A stretch of DNA of 64,000 nucleotides from Piromyces finnis. Its lineage: Eukaryota; Neocallimastigomycota; Neocallimastigomycetes; Neocallimastigales; Neocallimastigaceae. This document shows, piece after piece, positions 40,267-53,903 of this stretch (position 1 is its first letter; each line of letters begins with the position of its first letter). The stretch covers positions 310,001 to 374,000 of the forward strand of contig MCFH01000055.1 in the NCBI GenBank assembly GCA_002104945.1, in the 5' to 3' direction. The notes beneath the pieces are model-generated. The model saw only the letters and a list, made by a program, of their open reading frames with translations. It made no database searches and was not told where the DNA came from. The position numbers and the translations under genes are program-made.

Positions 40267-42724
40267 ATGCCTAAACAGACAGGTTCTAAAAGTTACACAG
40301 ATATTGAATTATGCTTGATATTTAAAGAAATAATATATTTATTACCATATAAAAAGAGTGAATGGGAAAATATATATGAACCATGTAAACGAGCAGTTGA
40401 AATGTATAATAAAACCCATAGGGACCAATTAATAATACGAAAAGCAAAAGCAATAGCAAGAAAGTTTGAAGATATGACATATTCGTCAAAGAAAATTGCT
40501 ACAAATGAAATAGGAAATGATAGTAAGTTTTTTAAAAAAAATTAATTCAAATAATTCAAATATATAAATAGGTTAAATATAAATATAATTATCTCTTTAT
40601 TATGTATTATATAATATATAATATAATTTAAATTAACTTAATTATATTATTCATTATTATCCTTTATTAATTATTTAATTTATTTATGAAAAAAAATAAA
40701 CATTATAATATGCAACTTAATTATTTTATCATAAATATTACCCTTAAAAGATAATTATAATACTTATACTCAGCTTTGCCATATTGCAACTCAAATAAAA
40801 GCATTATGTAAAATTAATTATTTATTTAAAGAAGGTCAGAAAAACTATAACTTAAATAAAATAGTTATAAAACGTAGAAAAAGAATACTACAATCTATAA
40901 ATTCAATTGAAAGGAATTATTATGATAAAAAATATAGTGAAGATATTGAAGACAATTCAAGTGAAAATGAAAACTCACCAATTTTGAAAAATTCAAAGTT
41001 TATTATAAATACTGTTAATAACAATAATTTTAATAATTCAAAGAATTTGAAAGAAAATGAGGTATTGATTATCATATTTATTTAAGAGAAAAAAATCAAT
41101 AAAAGCAAAAAACTAATAATAAAATATATTATTATTTGAAATATTTTAATATTTTTATAGAGCTATAATGTAGGTTGCTTGGATGAAAAACAAAACAGTG
41201 TAAAATGTAATGTTTCTCTACAAAAAATGGAAGATATAAAATATATAAAGTCAGGTAATAATACTTTTATTTCCTTCTACTTTTAAGTATTCTCTTTTCT
41301 TTTATGCTAATTATATATATAAATATGTAAATGTTATTATATATGATTTAGTCATGAATGATATCAAAGAAAATGTTTGTAAGATTAATGAGAAAGATGA
41401 TTATGATAAAATTATTGAACAAAGCTTAACTACTATGAAAACTATAAGTAAAATATTGGATGATGCTATAATATTTTGTAATATGATTGCAAATAGATCA
41501 AAAAAGGATGAAGAAATTATTGAAGATGGTATTCTTATTTTCTTTTTTATTTATTATTTTTTTCCTGTAAATATATTGAAGATTATTAAATAATTTATTT
41601 TATAATATCTTTTTTTTTTATTATTTTTATTTATTATTTCTATTTTTTATTTTTTTTTTTATTTTTTTTTTTTAAAAAAAAAATAAAAATAAAAATAAAA
41701 AGACTTTTCGGATGATGTTTCAGTATTTTCAGATAATGAAGATACTTATACTAATAGTAAAGATACTATCGATAAAGATTTAAATGATGCATTTCGAATT
41801 ATTAATGAAGATGAAAAATCTTGTGAAACTGTTTATGATAAAAGCTTTTCAAGTGATTATATCAATGATGTTGAAAATGAATATTCAGTATCAAGTGTAC
41901 AACAAAATAAGAAGCGTAAATATAAGAATGCTGATTCTGATGAAAAAATATCAAATAATAATAATCATATTGATAATAATATGACAAAGATTAATAATAC
42001 TAATAATATTAGCATTAATAATAATTTCAATAGTAATATAAATATTAACAATGATAACAATAATATCAATAGCAATAATATTAATACCATAAATCATAAT
42101 GCAAATGGAAATCTGAATATTAATGATAATATAAATAATCAAAATCAAAATAGCAATGTTAATGATACTCTTAATTATAATTATAATAATTTTGATATAA
42201 GGAATAACAATATTAATGTTAATACTAATAATAATACATTCTATGAACAAAATTCAGCGAACTTAAATAATTCAAATGCAAGTAAGAATATAATGTATAA
42301 TTCTCCTAATGGCAATAGTAATAACTCAGGCGGATATAATATCCAACAAAAAAACAATTATAATAATAATAACCTTAATAATATAACTAATAGTACTAAT
42401 AATGGAAATAATAATTATAATTATAATAATAATATTATTAGTAATCAGGCAAACATTAATAATAATGTTCATAATTTTTATAATCAAAATTATATTAATA
42501 ATTATAATAACAATGGTAATAATCCTAATATTAACCCCAACTTAAATAATAACAGTATTAATAACTATAACAATAACAATAATTATAATTATAATATTAA
42601 TAATATGAATACTGGTTATATTCAAAACAATAATATTATTTATAATAACATGAACACATATAATAATAACCCTACTAACAATTATGCCAATTCAAATATG
42701 AATAATTCTTATTTTAATAAGTAA
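40267..42724 (+). CDS. SANT/Myb-like domain protein with poly-Asn tail
   Basis: Not recognised as a specific orthologue. Five or six exons. The N-terminal ~150 residues (GSKSYTDIELCLIFKEIIYL ... EWENIYEPCKRAVEMYN ... RKAKAIARKFEDM, then NTYTQLCHIATQIKALCKI) resemble the Myb/SANT-like DUF6818-type domain, with a conserved Trp in EWENI. A middle region with a helical segment (DDYDKIIEQSLTTMKTISKI) follows, then an acidic stretch and a basic KKRKYK patch that could be a nuclear localisation signal. The last ~240 residues are mostly Asn with Ile, Tyr and Thr, a low-complexity prion-like tail. A DNA-binding or chromatin role is an inference from the fold only. The intron before the final exon is a T-run followed by an A-run (about 41640-41700). 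Confidence 0.65.
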
Positions 42725-43783
42725 ACCAAACTTTATTGTACATATTAGAAAGATATATTTTTCATATTATAAAATATTATAAATACTTTAATTTTTTTAA
42801 TAACAAAAACTTTAAAAAATAGAAATAGAAATGTAAATAATAATTAATATTAATATGCAACAATTTAAAAAATGTATTAATTATTATATTTAAATAAGTG
42901 AGAATATAATATAAAATAGAATTTACAGTGAATATATAGAACTAGACTTTTTATAGATTTTTAAATATCAATATATTTTGTCCTACAAAGATTTATCTAT
43001 ATTCATTAATAGTATATTTAAGAATAAATTTAATATATAATCTTTATTCACGTTTTTTTTTTTTTTTTTATTTTATTTTATTTTTTATTTTGTTTTAATT
43101 TTATTAGTGTTACAATGTTACACTTATTACTTTTTTAAACACACGTGATTTTAATATTTAATTAAATATTAAAAGAAAATAATAATTATTTAAAAAATAG
43201 ATGTATCATTTAATCCTTAATAATATTATATTGATTATAATATTGTTATAATTATATTAATAATATATATATTAGAATATTTATTAATTTTATATATATA
43301 TATATAAAAATTAAAATGGAATAAAGGAATATTAAAGTTTTTTTTTTAAAATAAAAAAAAAAATATAATATAAATTTCAGAATATTTTTAATTAATTTAT
43401 ATTATAGTGATAATTTACAACATATAATATGTTAGAAATTATATATATTTAAAATTTTTATTTTCATTAAATATTAAATATAATAAATATTAACTATAAT
43501 CTTTATTATTTATTTATTTTTTAAATATTGAAATTATTATTATTAACTTGTAAATTTATGTATTAGGAAATTACAAAATAATTAAAAAAAAAAAAAAAAA
43601 AATAATTAAAGTAGCTAATTTATGTAAATTTAATTAGTATAATTAAAATTGGTTAGAGTATATAACAATAATGAAAAAGAAAAAGGAAAAAATATATATA
43701 TATATATTAATAATAATTATTAAATAATAAAAATAAAAATAAAATGAAAGACAAGAAAATCTAGGTAATCACAATCATTATTT
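42725..43783. other. Convergent intergenic region, SANT-like / PRP3
   Basis: 1.06 kb, AT-rich, A/T runs near 43055-43070 and 43584-43601. No gene seen. Confidence 0.5.
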
Positions 43784-46687
43784 TTAAAGAGCTGGTTCTA
43801 CATAATTCTTTACTAATTCCCAGTAATGTGCTGCGTTGAATTTTTCAAGAGTTTCTTGTACCTTATATTCTGTTGGACATGGTTTAAATTTAAAGCCATT
43901 TTTAAATAATCTTTCTTTAATACTTCCTTCCCATACAAGGAAACATTTATTTTCTTTCTTTTCTTTTGGTTGTCCATCGCTTCCTTTTTCGTCATTTCCT
44001 TCATCCTCACCAGTATCCATCTTTTTGGAATCAGACCAATCAATTCTACGTAACATTAATTTTTTATATTGCTTAATACCTTTAGGTCCTCCTTCAACAA
44101 CAACCATACATTGAGTCGGACAAACAATAACTATACCTGTAAGATAAAGTTGTTGAGCATTAATATCCACTTTATATCTTTTTTGTCCATCAGACAAATC
44201 ATTCACCCTTTTAGGAGTGAAAAATAAAATAATAATAACAATAATAATAATAATAATAATAATAGTAATAATAATAATATAATATAAAATTAGAATATAT
44301 CATTATTATGATGGCATTATATTTAACTATTTAAATTTATATACACATTTTTTTTATTTTACATTTAAAAATTAACTTACTTAAATACAGCAACTTGAAC
44401 TACTTTACTTGTATCCTCCATAAGTTTTTTTTTTAACTTTTCACGTTTTTCTTCCTTGGTTAATTTCTTTTCTTCATTATGTTTTTTATGAGCATCTTGT
44501 CTACTCTTCATTTGTTCACGAACTTGAGCTTCTACCTTGGTTGGATCTAAAATGGCTTCATTACCCAAGACTCTCATTAAATTAGAAATCTTAACCTTTG
44601 GTTGATCGGGTGGTAATAATCCCATACGAATCTTATCTTGTTTATCACGTTGTTCTTCTAAACGACGTTGACGGCGAAGCTTCTTTCTTTCCTGTTACAG
44701 ACATAATACAGATTATAATGATGGGAGAAAATAAACAAATAAAAAAGATAATTAATTTATCATATAAATAATATTTTTATTCATTCATTTAATTTTTTTA
44801 ATATAACAATTCGTATTTATTGATTATATCAATATTTCATTTTTACCTTTTTAGTTAACATTAATGGTTTTGGTGGTGGTGGGCCATTATCTACTGGAGG
44901 ACTTATTTGTACTGGGTGTTGAATATATAAAGTAATAATTGAACCATTATCGGTATCAAAATTAATATTTTCTTCAATAGGTTCTACAATTTCTGGATTC
45001 TTCATAAGAGGAGCATCCCACCATTCAATATTTGGAGGAGCTTCTTTCTGTTATTCGTTAAAGAAAATAAATAATGAAAATAAATTAGAAAAAAAAGAAG
45101 TTACTATTATTTATACTAATAATATTATTTACTACTTTTCTTTTATTGCTATTATTATTAGTAGTAGTAGTAGTAGTAGTAGTAGTTAAATTTAAAACTT
45201 TTTATCTTTGAATTTTTTTTTTTTTTTTACCTTGACACTCATATCAGATACTAAATCCAATTCAACATCCATACCTGTCTTTTTTACAGAATCTGCAATT
45301 TCTTGCTTTAACTTTTCTAAACGAGCTTGAGTTCTCATTTGATTAGCTTGTTCTATATATTTACCTTTTGCATTAAAACGTAATGAACGAGATACTCTAG
45401 ATTTTGGAGCAATAGATTCTACTGCAAGATTTGGATCATAATATGGGTTTTTAGAAGGATCAGCAAATGATTCAATATTTGGCTTTTCTACTTTCATTTG
45501 TTTCTTTTTGTTGGCTGCTTGTGCTACACGTTGATTTGCTTTTGTTGTAGCAAAGTTAGCTTTCGGAATTAAATTAAACGGTATTTTACTGGTATCTGTT
45601 TTATCATTTTTTTCAAAAAGATGTTGTAAGGAAGGGTGAGCTTCAACTTTAAGACCTAAACCTTTTCTGCCTTGGTCACGTTCAGGCTAATAAAACATAT
45701 ATATTATAAATTATAATATTAAAATATTAAGGAAATCTTTTAGTTAATTTAAAAATGAATTTTTTTTTTTTTTTTTTTTTTGAATTATAATAATAAAAAT
45801 AATTACAGCTTGTGTTATATTAGCCTTAATAAAATTCGAGGAATACCGATAATAATATATATATATAATAAAAATTAAATAATTAAAAAAAAATAATAAT
45901 AATAAATTTAGATACTCATTATAGATTTCTTTGATTTCATTTTCAATATTTTTTTACACTTACAAATTGCGGGAAATTACTAAGTCTAGCCATAGCTCTT
46001 TCTTTAGCTTCTTGAATAATACGAGAAGTATTATCTAGTACTGGTCTAGCGCTAGTTCCAACTGGATTCATTGGCATGATGAAACCTCCAGTAGAAGAAG
46101 AAGAAGTATTAAGTTGTGGATTCTTTTTTTCCAAATCCTTTAATCTTTCTGAAATTTGCTTTCTAATTCTAGCAATTTCATCATCTTGCTATTTTTTCAA
46201 TGTAATTATAAAATGTTTGGATTTTATTTTATAAACATTAATATATAAAATAAATAAATTGGTAGAATAAAAAATAAAATAAAAGTGAAAATAAATAAAT
46301 AATTAAATAATAATAATGATAATAATAAAAAAAGTTATATATACTTTATAATATTAAATTTTTAATTTAACATTGAAAAATTAATAATTTAAATTTCATT
46401 TCTATTTTAAAAACAGTTTTAATTATAAAATTGTATTTAAATTTTATATTATCATAGACTATATCAATTTTAAATGTATAAATATTTTATAGTCTTATAG
46501 TCTTATATTTAAATTATTGTGTTATAAATGTAAAATATACTTATATAAGTATAAAAAAAAAAAAAAAAAAAAACATTGAAATTTATTATTAAAAATGTAC
46601 CTCAGACTTTGTTTTTGGAATTCCTGGTTTAAATCTTTTCGCTTCGTTTTCCTGATAATCATAATTTGGTCTCTTTTTTTGATCCAT
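43784..46687 (-). CDS. PRP3: U4/U6 small nuclear ribonucleoprotein Prp3
   Basis: Core protein of the U4/U6 di-snRNP and U4/U6.U5 tri-snRNP that contacts the U4/U6 duplex during spliceosome assembly. About seven exons, starting MDQKKRPNYDYQENEAKRFK. The PRP3 domain is unmistakable: MNPVGTSARPVLD and IIQEAKERAMARLS, then FADPSKNPYYDPNL and SRSLRFNAKGKYIEQANQMR, APPNIEWWDAPLMKN, ERKKLRRQRRLEEQRDKQDK, IRMGLLPPDQPKVKISNLMR. The C-terminal DUF1115 (ferredoxin-like) domain (RYKVDINAQQLYLTGIVIV, VVEGGPKGIKQYKKLMLRRI, CFLVWEGSIKERLFKNGFKF, HYWELVKNYVEPAL) binds U4/U6. An acidic/Lys-rich insertion (DTGEDEGNDEKGSDGQPKEKK) lies in the last domain. One intron holds a (AGT)n repeat at 45159-45186. Divergent from INTS8. 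Confidence 0.96.
45159..45186. repeat. (TAG)n trinucleotide repeat in a PRP3 intron
   Basis: About nine TAG/GTA units on the plus strand, between the exon starting QKEAPPNIEWW and the exon ending DLVSDMSVK. Confidence 0.9.
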
Positions 46688-47433
46688 GTTTTTATTTTTA
46701 TTATTATATAATTTTGAATGATTTTAAAGAATTGATTTATTAAATATATTTATGTATAAATAGGTATAGAATATATTTGATAATAGAATAGAAATAAAAA
46801 TAATCTTGAAAATTGTTTAATTTTTGAATTGAACAAAAAGAAAAGAAATAGTTAAATAAAATAAAAGAGAAAAAAAAAATAAAATAAAACAAAATAAAAT
46901 AAAAATTAATGGTTAGTTAACCTTTTTAGAGTATTATTATTATAAATGATTGATATTAATTATCTTTATTTATTATTACTATCATTATTATTATTATTCC
47001 TTTAAAAGTATATTATTAACCAATTATATTATTAATTCCATATCCAAATTTAAAATTTTACTTTAAATGATAGTTTTTACTATAGTATTAACTAAATGTT
47101 TAAATTGAAATTTCTAAAATTGGTTTTTAACAACTTTTAAAATATTCAAGAAAAAAAAAAAAAAGAAAAAAAGCAACTATTATTTATATGATAAAAATTA
47201 ATTTCTATATTAAATTTAAAGCCACATATTTTTATTTTTTTATTGAATTATAAATATAAAATATTCATCTTTTTAAATTAATAAAAGTTAAGCCATAATA
47301 AATGAAATAGTATTTATGTGTAATCCACCTACAAATTTGACATTCTTTATTCAATATATATAATATATATATTGTAGAATTTTTTTTTGAAATGAACACT
47401 ATATATATAAATCTATTATCATAAATTTTCAAT
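46688..47433. promoter_or_regulatory. Divergent promoter region, PRP3 / INTS8
   Basis: 746 bp between outward-facing start codons, A-rich near 46840-46905 and 47150-47172. Both promoters must lie here; no specific sites recognised. Confidence 0.45.
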
Positions 47434-48495
47434 ATGACAGAAGTACTAACATATTTATTAAATCCTTCTAAACTTGATACTAATGAAGTAATGTTATTGT
47501 TAAATACTTATAATTAAATAATAAATATTGTAATAATATGATTATTATTAATACAGAATCAAAAAAAAAAAAAAAAAAAAAGATTTTAAGTTTTTGAAAT
47601 TTCAATTCCATTTTAATTTTATATTATTATTAAAAATAAAATAAGATAAAATGAATAAGTGAATAAATAAAAATAAAAGTAAAAAAGATAAAGAAAGAAA
47701 AGAAAATATTTTAATTATAAACATGATTTTAACTTTTTCATTTTTTTTATAAAATTAAAACTATAATTCTTTAATTCCAAAATTAAAGTTAAGTATTGAG
47801 GATGGTAAATTGCTTTTAAAAACATTTATGAAAAAAGCAAACTTTGTTAGTGAACCTATCAATGATCCTTCAAAATTATCAGAAAGACAAATTTTATACT
47901 TAAAATTGTCCTATAAGGTAAATTGGTTTGATTTATTGGATATATTAATTCCTTTTTAAAAAAGGCCAAAATTTGATTCTGAAATTCTTTTTAATTATGA
48001 ATTTTTTATTTTTAACCTTGTAATAAATTTTAATAATAATAACAATTTAAAACAAAAAGATAATATCAAGATTTAAATATACCATACAAGTAATTGAAGA
48101 AATATTACCAATAGAGTCACAAGCATTTTTATTTATATATTATGTTATTTTGTTAGTACCTATATATCATTGAAATTTTTCACTAATTAATTAGTATATA
48201 ATAAGAAAATATATATTTATTTGTTTTCTTGATTACTTCTTTTTTTTTATTATTATTATTAACAATATTTATATAATAGTTCAAAGGATAAAATTAATGT
48301 CGAAGATGTTTGTAATGATCCGAATATATTATATAAACGTTGGCTAATAAGGAACATATCAAAACCTAATACTCACCCAACAAATTATATTATAAAAGAA
48401 ATTCGAAGCTTAGATGGAACAGACCATCATCTTCAAGACCTAAATGATATAATTGAAAAGAATATTAATTATAATAGTAATCAAGAGGTAAAATT

Positions 48496-48529
<34 letters not shown>

Positions 48530-48578
48530 GCTGTTGTTATTGTTGTAAAATACAAAAATATAAATTTTAAAATAGTTA

Positions 48579-48609
<31 letters not shown>

Positions 48610-51600
48610 GTGACCTAATAAAGCAAATGAAAACATACACAAATTACTAAAAATTTCTTCAAATAAATTGTTTCTTATACATATTAAAAAAAAAAAAAAA
48701 AGGTACTTAGTAATTGGAAATGTCAATATCATATATTTAGTTTTTTATGCCAATTGTCTTATGAAATTGGGAATTATTATATATATAAAGAAGACTTTGC
48801 AAATGCAGAAATTCATTTTAGACGTTGTGATACCCTTCTTCAATTAGGTGATATTTATAATGATAAATTTTGGTAATTAACAACTCTTTATTAATCGCAT
48901 CATTATCATACATATACTTATATATATATAAAATAAAAAAAAAAAAAAAAAAAAAACTAATAATATTTATTTGAATTTATATTTATTAATATATTATTTT
49001 TGTATTATTTATTTGATTATATTTAAACTAAAAATACATATAGTGATGTTGAAAAAACCCAAGTAGACGATTTATTATATGTATGTGAATTATTCAATAA
49101 TTCATTAGATAATAAAATTAATAAAATACAAAAATTTATTGATGAAGAAACATACAATGAAGATTTAATTAATGTATTAATGGAAGATAATAATTCTGAA
49201 AAGAAATTGATATCAAAGGAAATACGACAATATTTAGTAGAGCAATCAAAGGAACAACCAGTCATTTCCATAGGCATTGCTGTTGTGAATGCTTTAAACA
49301 ACATTAATATTACTAGCGAACAAGATATATCTAAAGAAAAATTAGATATGATAAATCAACAGAATGGTAACAAGCATTGCTACTTTATTTTGATAATAAA
49401 AAAAAATTAATCATCTATTATTTTATTATTAATAATTTTTCTTATCGATATTGAAATCTCTATTAAATTTACAAATCTTATAATTTAATTTTTAATTATT
49501 TAATTTTAAAAAAAAAAAAAAGGCGAGCTTTTTATTCATATTTTATCAATGATGACTTATTCAATGGATGTTAAGAGTTTATCCAAAGATCTTATATTTA
49601 AAATATTTAAAAAAGCTATGGAAGATAATATTAATAATAATATTGTAAAAGAAAAAATCATTAACTTTGTTTGTCAATTATGTTATTATATCGATAATAC
49701 AGAATATTGGAATGATTTCTTTGAAAATATATCAAGTATAGATTTTATATAAATATTCATATATATTATAAATAATTATTTTTGATAGACCATTAATATT
49801 TTATATATATAAATGAATTATATTTTATTGTAGATAATTATCCACAAGAATGGTCTATATTCCAGAGACTTAAACAAGTAGAAGCAGTAAGTATTCATCA
49901 ACACCAATAATATAAAAAAATAAAAATAAAAATAAAACTAAAAACTCTTATTAATAATATAATTCATTAATAAATAAAATTTATAAATTGATTAGATTAA
50001 TAATTATGTAGTAAACAGTGAAATCTGGGGTTCTATTGGAAATAGTAGTATTGCTGAAGGTGAAACTGATTATATTGAAAATGTTGAAGTAAGTTAATAA
50101 CAATAGATATTTTTAGTAGTTAATAATATGTGAAATTTTATTATTGTTGTTGTTGTTGTATTAATAATAACATGAATAATAATTGAATTACAAATTTTAT
50201 AATATCAGTCATGTAATATAATGAGAAAATTAATGATATATCCAGAATCAGATGATCTTATCAAAGCAACTTCTATTAATAGTGTTGATAAAGTAAAAAT
50301 AATATAAAAAAATTTAATATAACCCTCTATGATACAATGAATACAAAAAGTTGTTAATTAACAGTCTATTATTATTATAATAATTATTTTAGATGGGTGT
50401 AAGTCTTGTTAAAGCTCTTTTACAACATGGTGAAAGATTTTATAACGAGGTTAGTAATAATTTTATTAATACTTAAATAAAGCTTACTTTTAAGTAAAAA
50501 ATATATTAATAATATTAAAATAATAAATATATATACCAATTTTTTTTTCCTAAATTGTAGAGTCAATATGAAAAAGCAATTCAGATATTTAATCGTTATG
50601 GACAATTTTTAGCAAATCAACTGGAAAGTGATAGTATTCATTTTCAACAAATAATTAAAAATACTACTATTGCCCAATCTTTAGAAAAAATTAATCAATT
50701 TTATGATAATAATAAATTTCTTTTGATGATACCCTCAATGCAACAAAAAGACACTGAGCAAGAAGATATTTTATGGAGTGATTTCATGAATATTTTCCAA
50801 TATTCTGGACCAGTAGATTTAGAACTTTTGGTAATTTAATGATTATTAACATTAATTATTTAAAATAAATCATACCTATATTCATCTCAATTAATAGTCA
50901 TATAAAATTAGTATTAAAATAGTTTTGTATTGATTTTTACTGATGATTAACATTTATTAATTTTATCTTTCTAACTCTTAAAAAATTAGAAACGTATTTT
51001 AGGCACTGCTTTAAGAAACGTAAATATAAAATTTATAGAGGGATATATACGGTTTATAAATTCTTGGTATCAAGATAGTAAGTAAAAATATATATTTCTA
51101 TGATTATTATTCTTTAATTATTAACTATTAAATTTATCTTTTAGATGCTGCCATGATACAAGAAGGTTCTCTTCAAGCTGCTTATATAGATCAGCGACTT
51201 TGTAAAATATCGTTAATTATATCTCATCAAATTAAAAATTTAATTGAATCTGGTATTGATTTTTCAAATGATGCTAGTATTAATGGTAAAAATAAAAGAA
51301 AAAGAAATGATACCTATTTTTCATCTAAATCATTATTAAAGTTCAAAAAATAATAACAATTCTGCTCCCTTTTATTATTTAATTTCTAGATGATTCAAAA
51401 TATTCACAACTTCAAGAAAAAACTATAGAAGAATTACGTATATTCTGTTTTAGACTTTTTGATTGTTTATTGCCAAATACTTCTTTATATGATATCAAGG
51501 TAGATGTTATGTTTTTATAATACTTAAATATGTTGTTTATTAATGTTTATTATTAATATTATTATTATTTTATTATTGTGTTTTTATATTTATTTAATAT

Positions 51601-53042
51601 TGTATTAGACTCTTTTAACAGCATTTTCCGATATATTGAAAAATGCAAAAAATATTAATATCTCTACCTTTATTGGAGGATGTATTGCAGGAATTCTTCA
51701 TCGTGTTGGTTTATTGGTAATACTATAGTTAGCTTAAAAATAAATAATGAAGTTTTTATCCAATTTTAACAATATATATAATTTTTGGAATAATATAAAT
51801 AGATTAATCTTGAGTCTTTTGGCATTAATGCAGTAATTTCAGCATCACCCTTAGCACCAGACATTGTTAAATCATGGGCAAAGTAATAATATTGATAATA
51901 TATTATATATTAAAAGTATTTCATATATAAAATATATATTAAGATTTTTCTTTTTTCTAATACTGTTTTCTTAAACAACAAAAGTGCACAATATGTATTG
52001 AAGATTTTAAATTCAAAACCTATTAATGATACTATTTTTAAAGAAAATGTTGAAACTATAAAAGAGTTTATTATACCAATTTTAATGCAAAATATATATT
52101 CCTCGATTCTCTATGAACAAAAGCATGTTGATTGTACAGGTCTTTTTTGTCTTGCTGATTTATATTTTATTAATCAAGACTATGATAATTCTTTGAAGTA
52201 AAAATTATTAATAAATAATAATAATACGCTAAATAAAAATAATAATAATGATAATAACATATTATCTATTTGTATTTCCATTTTTGTAAAATAACAATCA
52301 ATTTTTTTATATCATTAAAGATACTTCTTAAATGCATTATCGTTACTTTCATCTCAATTTACACATATGGAAAAATTAGAAAATATTTGGTATTCAAGAA
52401 TTACTTCACAAATTATACAATGTTGTATAAATAAAAAAGAATGGTTACTAGCATGTATTTTGTATCAATTTAGTTTTAAAATTGATTATATATCAGCCTA
52501 TAATTTAATTCAAAAGTCAATTAATGAAAATCAAATTTACCAAGAAATTAAAATTGGTAATATTTATATAATTGATAATAAGCATGAACCAACTGAACAA
52601 ACGTTTACTTCATTAAATTTCTTTTGGGATCTTTCTCTTATGGAATATTGTATAGGTAATATTAATATCTTTTTTTTTTTTTTTTTTCCATATTATAATA
52701 GTATATATAATTTATTTATTTTTATTTACATAAAAAAAAAAATGAAATATCATTGGCTTATTTTATTTAATAGATTGTTTTCAAAAAAGAGGCATGCTAG
52801 ATGAAACAAATAAAATAGTAAGAATTTTTGAAGATTTTAACTTGAGATAATTCATAAAACAAAAAAATAATAAAGTATTAATAATCTTTTTATTTCAATT
52901 ATATTTTAATAATAATCCGATATTATAGAAAGAGCATATCTCAAATACTTATTCAGTGGACGAATCTACCCGAAAGATTATCATATCCAAAATACAAAAA
53001 ACATTTTTAAGATACTTGACAGAAAAAGTTATTAGCATTTAA
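47434..53042 (+). CDS. INTS8: Integrator complex subunit 8 homologue
   Basis: INTS8 is part of the Integrator module that docks PP2A onto the RNA polymerase II Integrator complex. About twenty exons. First exon MTEVLTYLLNPSKLDTNE. N-terminal conserved block YKRWLIRNISKP matches the YNRWAIRT segment of animal INTS8. The first TPR-like segment FSFLCQLSYEIGNYYIYKED ... AEIHFRRCDTLLQLG corresponds to animal CQVCYDLGAAYFQQ ... KFFRTKELIAEIG. The C-terminal third is the strongest match: LFCLADLYFINQDYDNSLKY, QIIQCCINKKEWLLACILYQ followed by FSFKIDYISAYNLIQ, then FFWDLSLMEYCIDCFQKRGM and a final helix ending KTFLRYLTEKVISI. Order and spacing of TPR-like repeats agree with the family. Integrator is absent from yeasts and best known from animals, so this is notable. 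Many introns carry long T or A runs. Junctions were read by eye. Confidence 0.82.
48488..48702 (+). other. INTS8 intron with complementary T29 and A26 runs
   Basis: Intron (donor GTAAAATT, acceptor AAAAG) containing about 29 T at 48498-48526 and about 26 A at 48584-48609, plus a further A-run just before the acceptor. The two runs could pair and loop out the middle of the intron, bringing donor and acceptor closer. Confidence 0.75.
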
Positions 53043-53903
53043 TATTTTATTAATCACGAAATAAACTTAAAATGTATAATGTAAAATATAAATAATGTAT
53101 ATGCAGTTCAATATAAAAATATATTAATCATAAAAAACAACACTCTTAATAATATTAGAATATTAATATTATATATATCTTTTTTTTTTTAATTCTTTAC
53201 GATTATTAAATTTTATACTTTTATATTTTATATATATTAGCATCTTCAAAATTTAATAAAATTATTAATTATTATATGTTATATACTTGCTTATTTATTC
53301 ATTTATTTTTAATATTCAATTATTCAATTATAAATTATTATAAATTAATTTAATATATTTAGGTTAGGTTTTGAATAAAAATATTTTTTTTAGTAAATAA
53401 TTTTTTCATAGAAATTAAGGTTTATTAAGATCATTAAACTTTTTCAAAAATTTTCTATTTTTAAGATATAGGGAGCAATTAATGGATAGTAATTATAATT
53501 TATTCATATAAAAAATTCCTTATACGTCAATTAATTATTATTATAATTATATAATATTATTAATTATACTTGATAATATATTTCAATCATCTTATAATTA
53601 TTCATTATTTATTATTATTATTATTATTAGTATTACAATTCAAATCATTCTACACAATTAAACAACTTTGTTTTAATCTTCAATATTTAAGGCATTCACA
53701 AGGATTAAAAAATAATAATAATAATAATAATAAATTTTGTTCTATTTTGTTATTATTGTTGATTAATATTAAAATAATTAAAATATTATATTTAGAGGAA
53801 ACGTTTGACAAAAAATAATAAAAATAATAATAATTAAAAAAAAAAAAAAAATTAAAAATAAAAGTATTTCACAATACAAAACGAAGAGAATTAATAGAAT
53901 AAA
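53043..53903. other. Intergenic region, INTS8 / coiled-coil gene
   Basis: 861 bp, AT-rich. The 82-codon frame at 53570-53818 is Leu/Ile/Asn-rich and built on ATT/AAT repeats; I do not support it as a gene. Contains the promoter of the next gene. Confidence 0.45.

Noticed and set aside
41951-42250. Minus-strand 99-codon Ile-rich frame
   Set aside because: Antisense shadow of the poly-Asn tail (AAT/ATT) of the SANT-like gene.
53570-53818. 82-codon plus-strand open frame upstream of the coiled-coil gene
   Set aside because: Built on ATT and AAT repeats giving Leu and Asn runs; composition equals background.
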